From positions 240,772 to 304,771 of the forward strand of contig JAAYVB010000025.1 of assembly GCA_012517405.1 (NCBI GenBank): a DNA stretch of 64,000 bases, written 5' to 3'. Below are positions 63,866-64,000 of the stretch, one piece after another. Position numbers and translations under genes: made by a program. Source of the stretch: Propionibacterium sp. (GTDB taxonomy: Bacteria; Actinomycetota; Actinomycetes; Propionibacteriales; Propionibacteriaceae). Under the pieces are notes generated by a model that was not told the DNA's origin, made no database searches, and saw only the letters and a list, made by a program, of their open reading frames with translations. Position 1 is the stretch's first letter. The number at the start of each line of letters is the position of its first letter.

Positions 63866-64000
63866 TCATACCTGCGGTGGGGGCATGGTGAGTCCGCCGC
63901 CGATGAGGAGCATGCGTAGTCGGTAGTTCTCCCTGTTCCGGAAGCCTCTGGCGATGCGGCGGTGGAGCTCGATGAGCCCGTTGATGCTCTCGGTCCCGCC
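63866..64000 (-). mobile_element. 3' end of an ISL3-like transposase (cut by window edge)
   Basis: The frame on the minus strand reads GTESINGLIELHRRIARGFR, then NRENYRLRMLLIGGGLTMPPP with stop at 63866-63868. This is the end of an ISL3-type DDE transposase. The start and left part lie beyond 64,000. The inverted repeat end of the element should be just left of the stop but was not resolved. Confidence 0.68.

Overview
The window is high-GC DNA from an actinomycete (Actinomycetota). Supporting signs are a DtxR/IdeR-type iron box, GTG/TTG starts with 4-base stop/start overlaps, a CmtR-type metal sensor, an actinobacterial LexA box, a DUF222 HNH protein and actinobacterial conjugation genes. The class I aldolase, 7Fe ferredoxin and MHS transporter would fit a Propionibacteriaceae-like host, but the genus cannot be fixed from sequence alone. 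No rRNA genes and no CRISPR array were seen.

Left flank (1-6.9 kb): a siderophore/iron uptake operon (binding protein plus two FecCD permeases) behind an iron box, a Fes-like esterase, a ProA-like dehydrogenase, a PrsW-like membrane protease and tRNA-Ala(GGC).

Mobile region (6.9-33.95 kb). A large serine integrase abuts tRNA-Ala, and its reading frame continues through the antisense of the tRNA. Next comes a defence-like block: a zinc-ribbon protein, a PstI/BsuBI-type methylase and endonuclease, and a DUF5343 gene overlapping a HEPN-motif (TIGR02391) gene. A second serine recombinase heads a decayed conjugative element: a small DUF gene, a frameshifted DUF4913 gene, an SSB-like gene, TraG/VirD4, VirB4 and a primase stub. 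No relaxase was seen. A CmtR-type sensor and a P1B-type metal ATPase sit inside this block. It is followed by an arsenic island: AraC, an 847-residue ArsA-ArsM fusion and ArsD on one strand; ArsR, TrxB, TrxA, ACR3, an ArsR-ArsC fusion and ArsC on the other; then a second ArsR with a perfect operator. The island stops at a junction near 33,952, where an ArsO-like gene and a DrrA-like gene are both cut.

Right flank (34-64 kb): a TetR gene; an ABC transporter with DUF1345 and a two-component pair whose kinase has an in-frame amber codon; a run of small enzymes and regulators with clear operators; an MHS transporter and M20 hydrolase; a ferredoxin; an Arr gene with an internal deletion; class I aldolase; a DUF222 HNH gene behind a LexA box; CysE; an aldo/keto reductase; a YtrA-like GntR/ABC operon; a PadR/membrane pair; and an ISL3-like transposase end at the edge. 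Gene remnants at 40.9, 61.1 and 63.4 kb point to repeated rearrangement.

How the arsenic genes fit together: arsenate enters, is reduced by ArsC (the Cys relay recharged by the co-encoded TrxA/TrxB), and arsenite is exported by ACR3, perhaps energised by ArsA fed by ArsD, or methylated by the fused ArsM domain. Three dyads of the same form (AT-N-GA, 6-base spacer, TC-N-AT) sit at both divergent promoters and at trxB, suggesting one ArsR controls the set.
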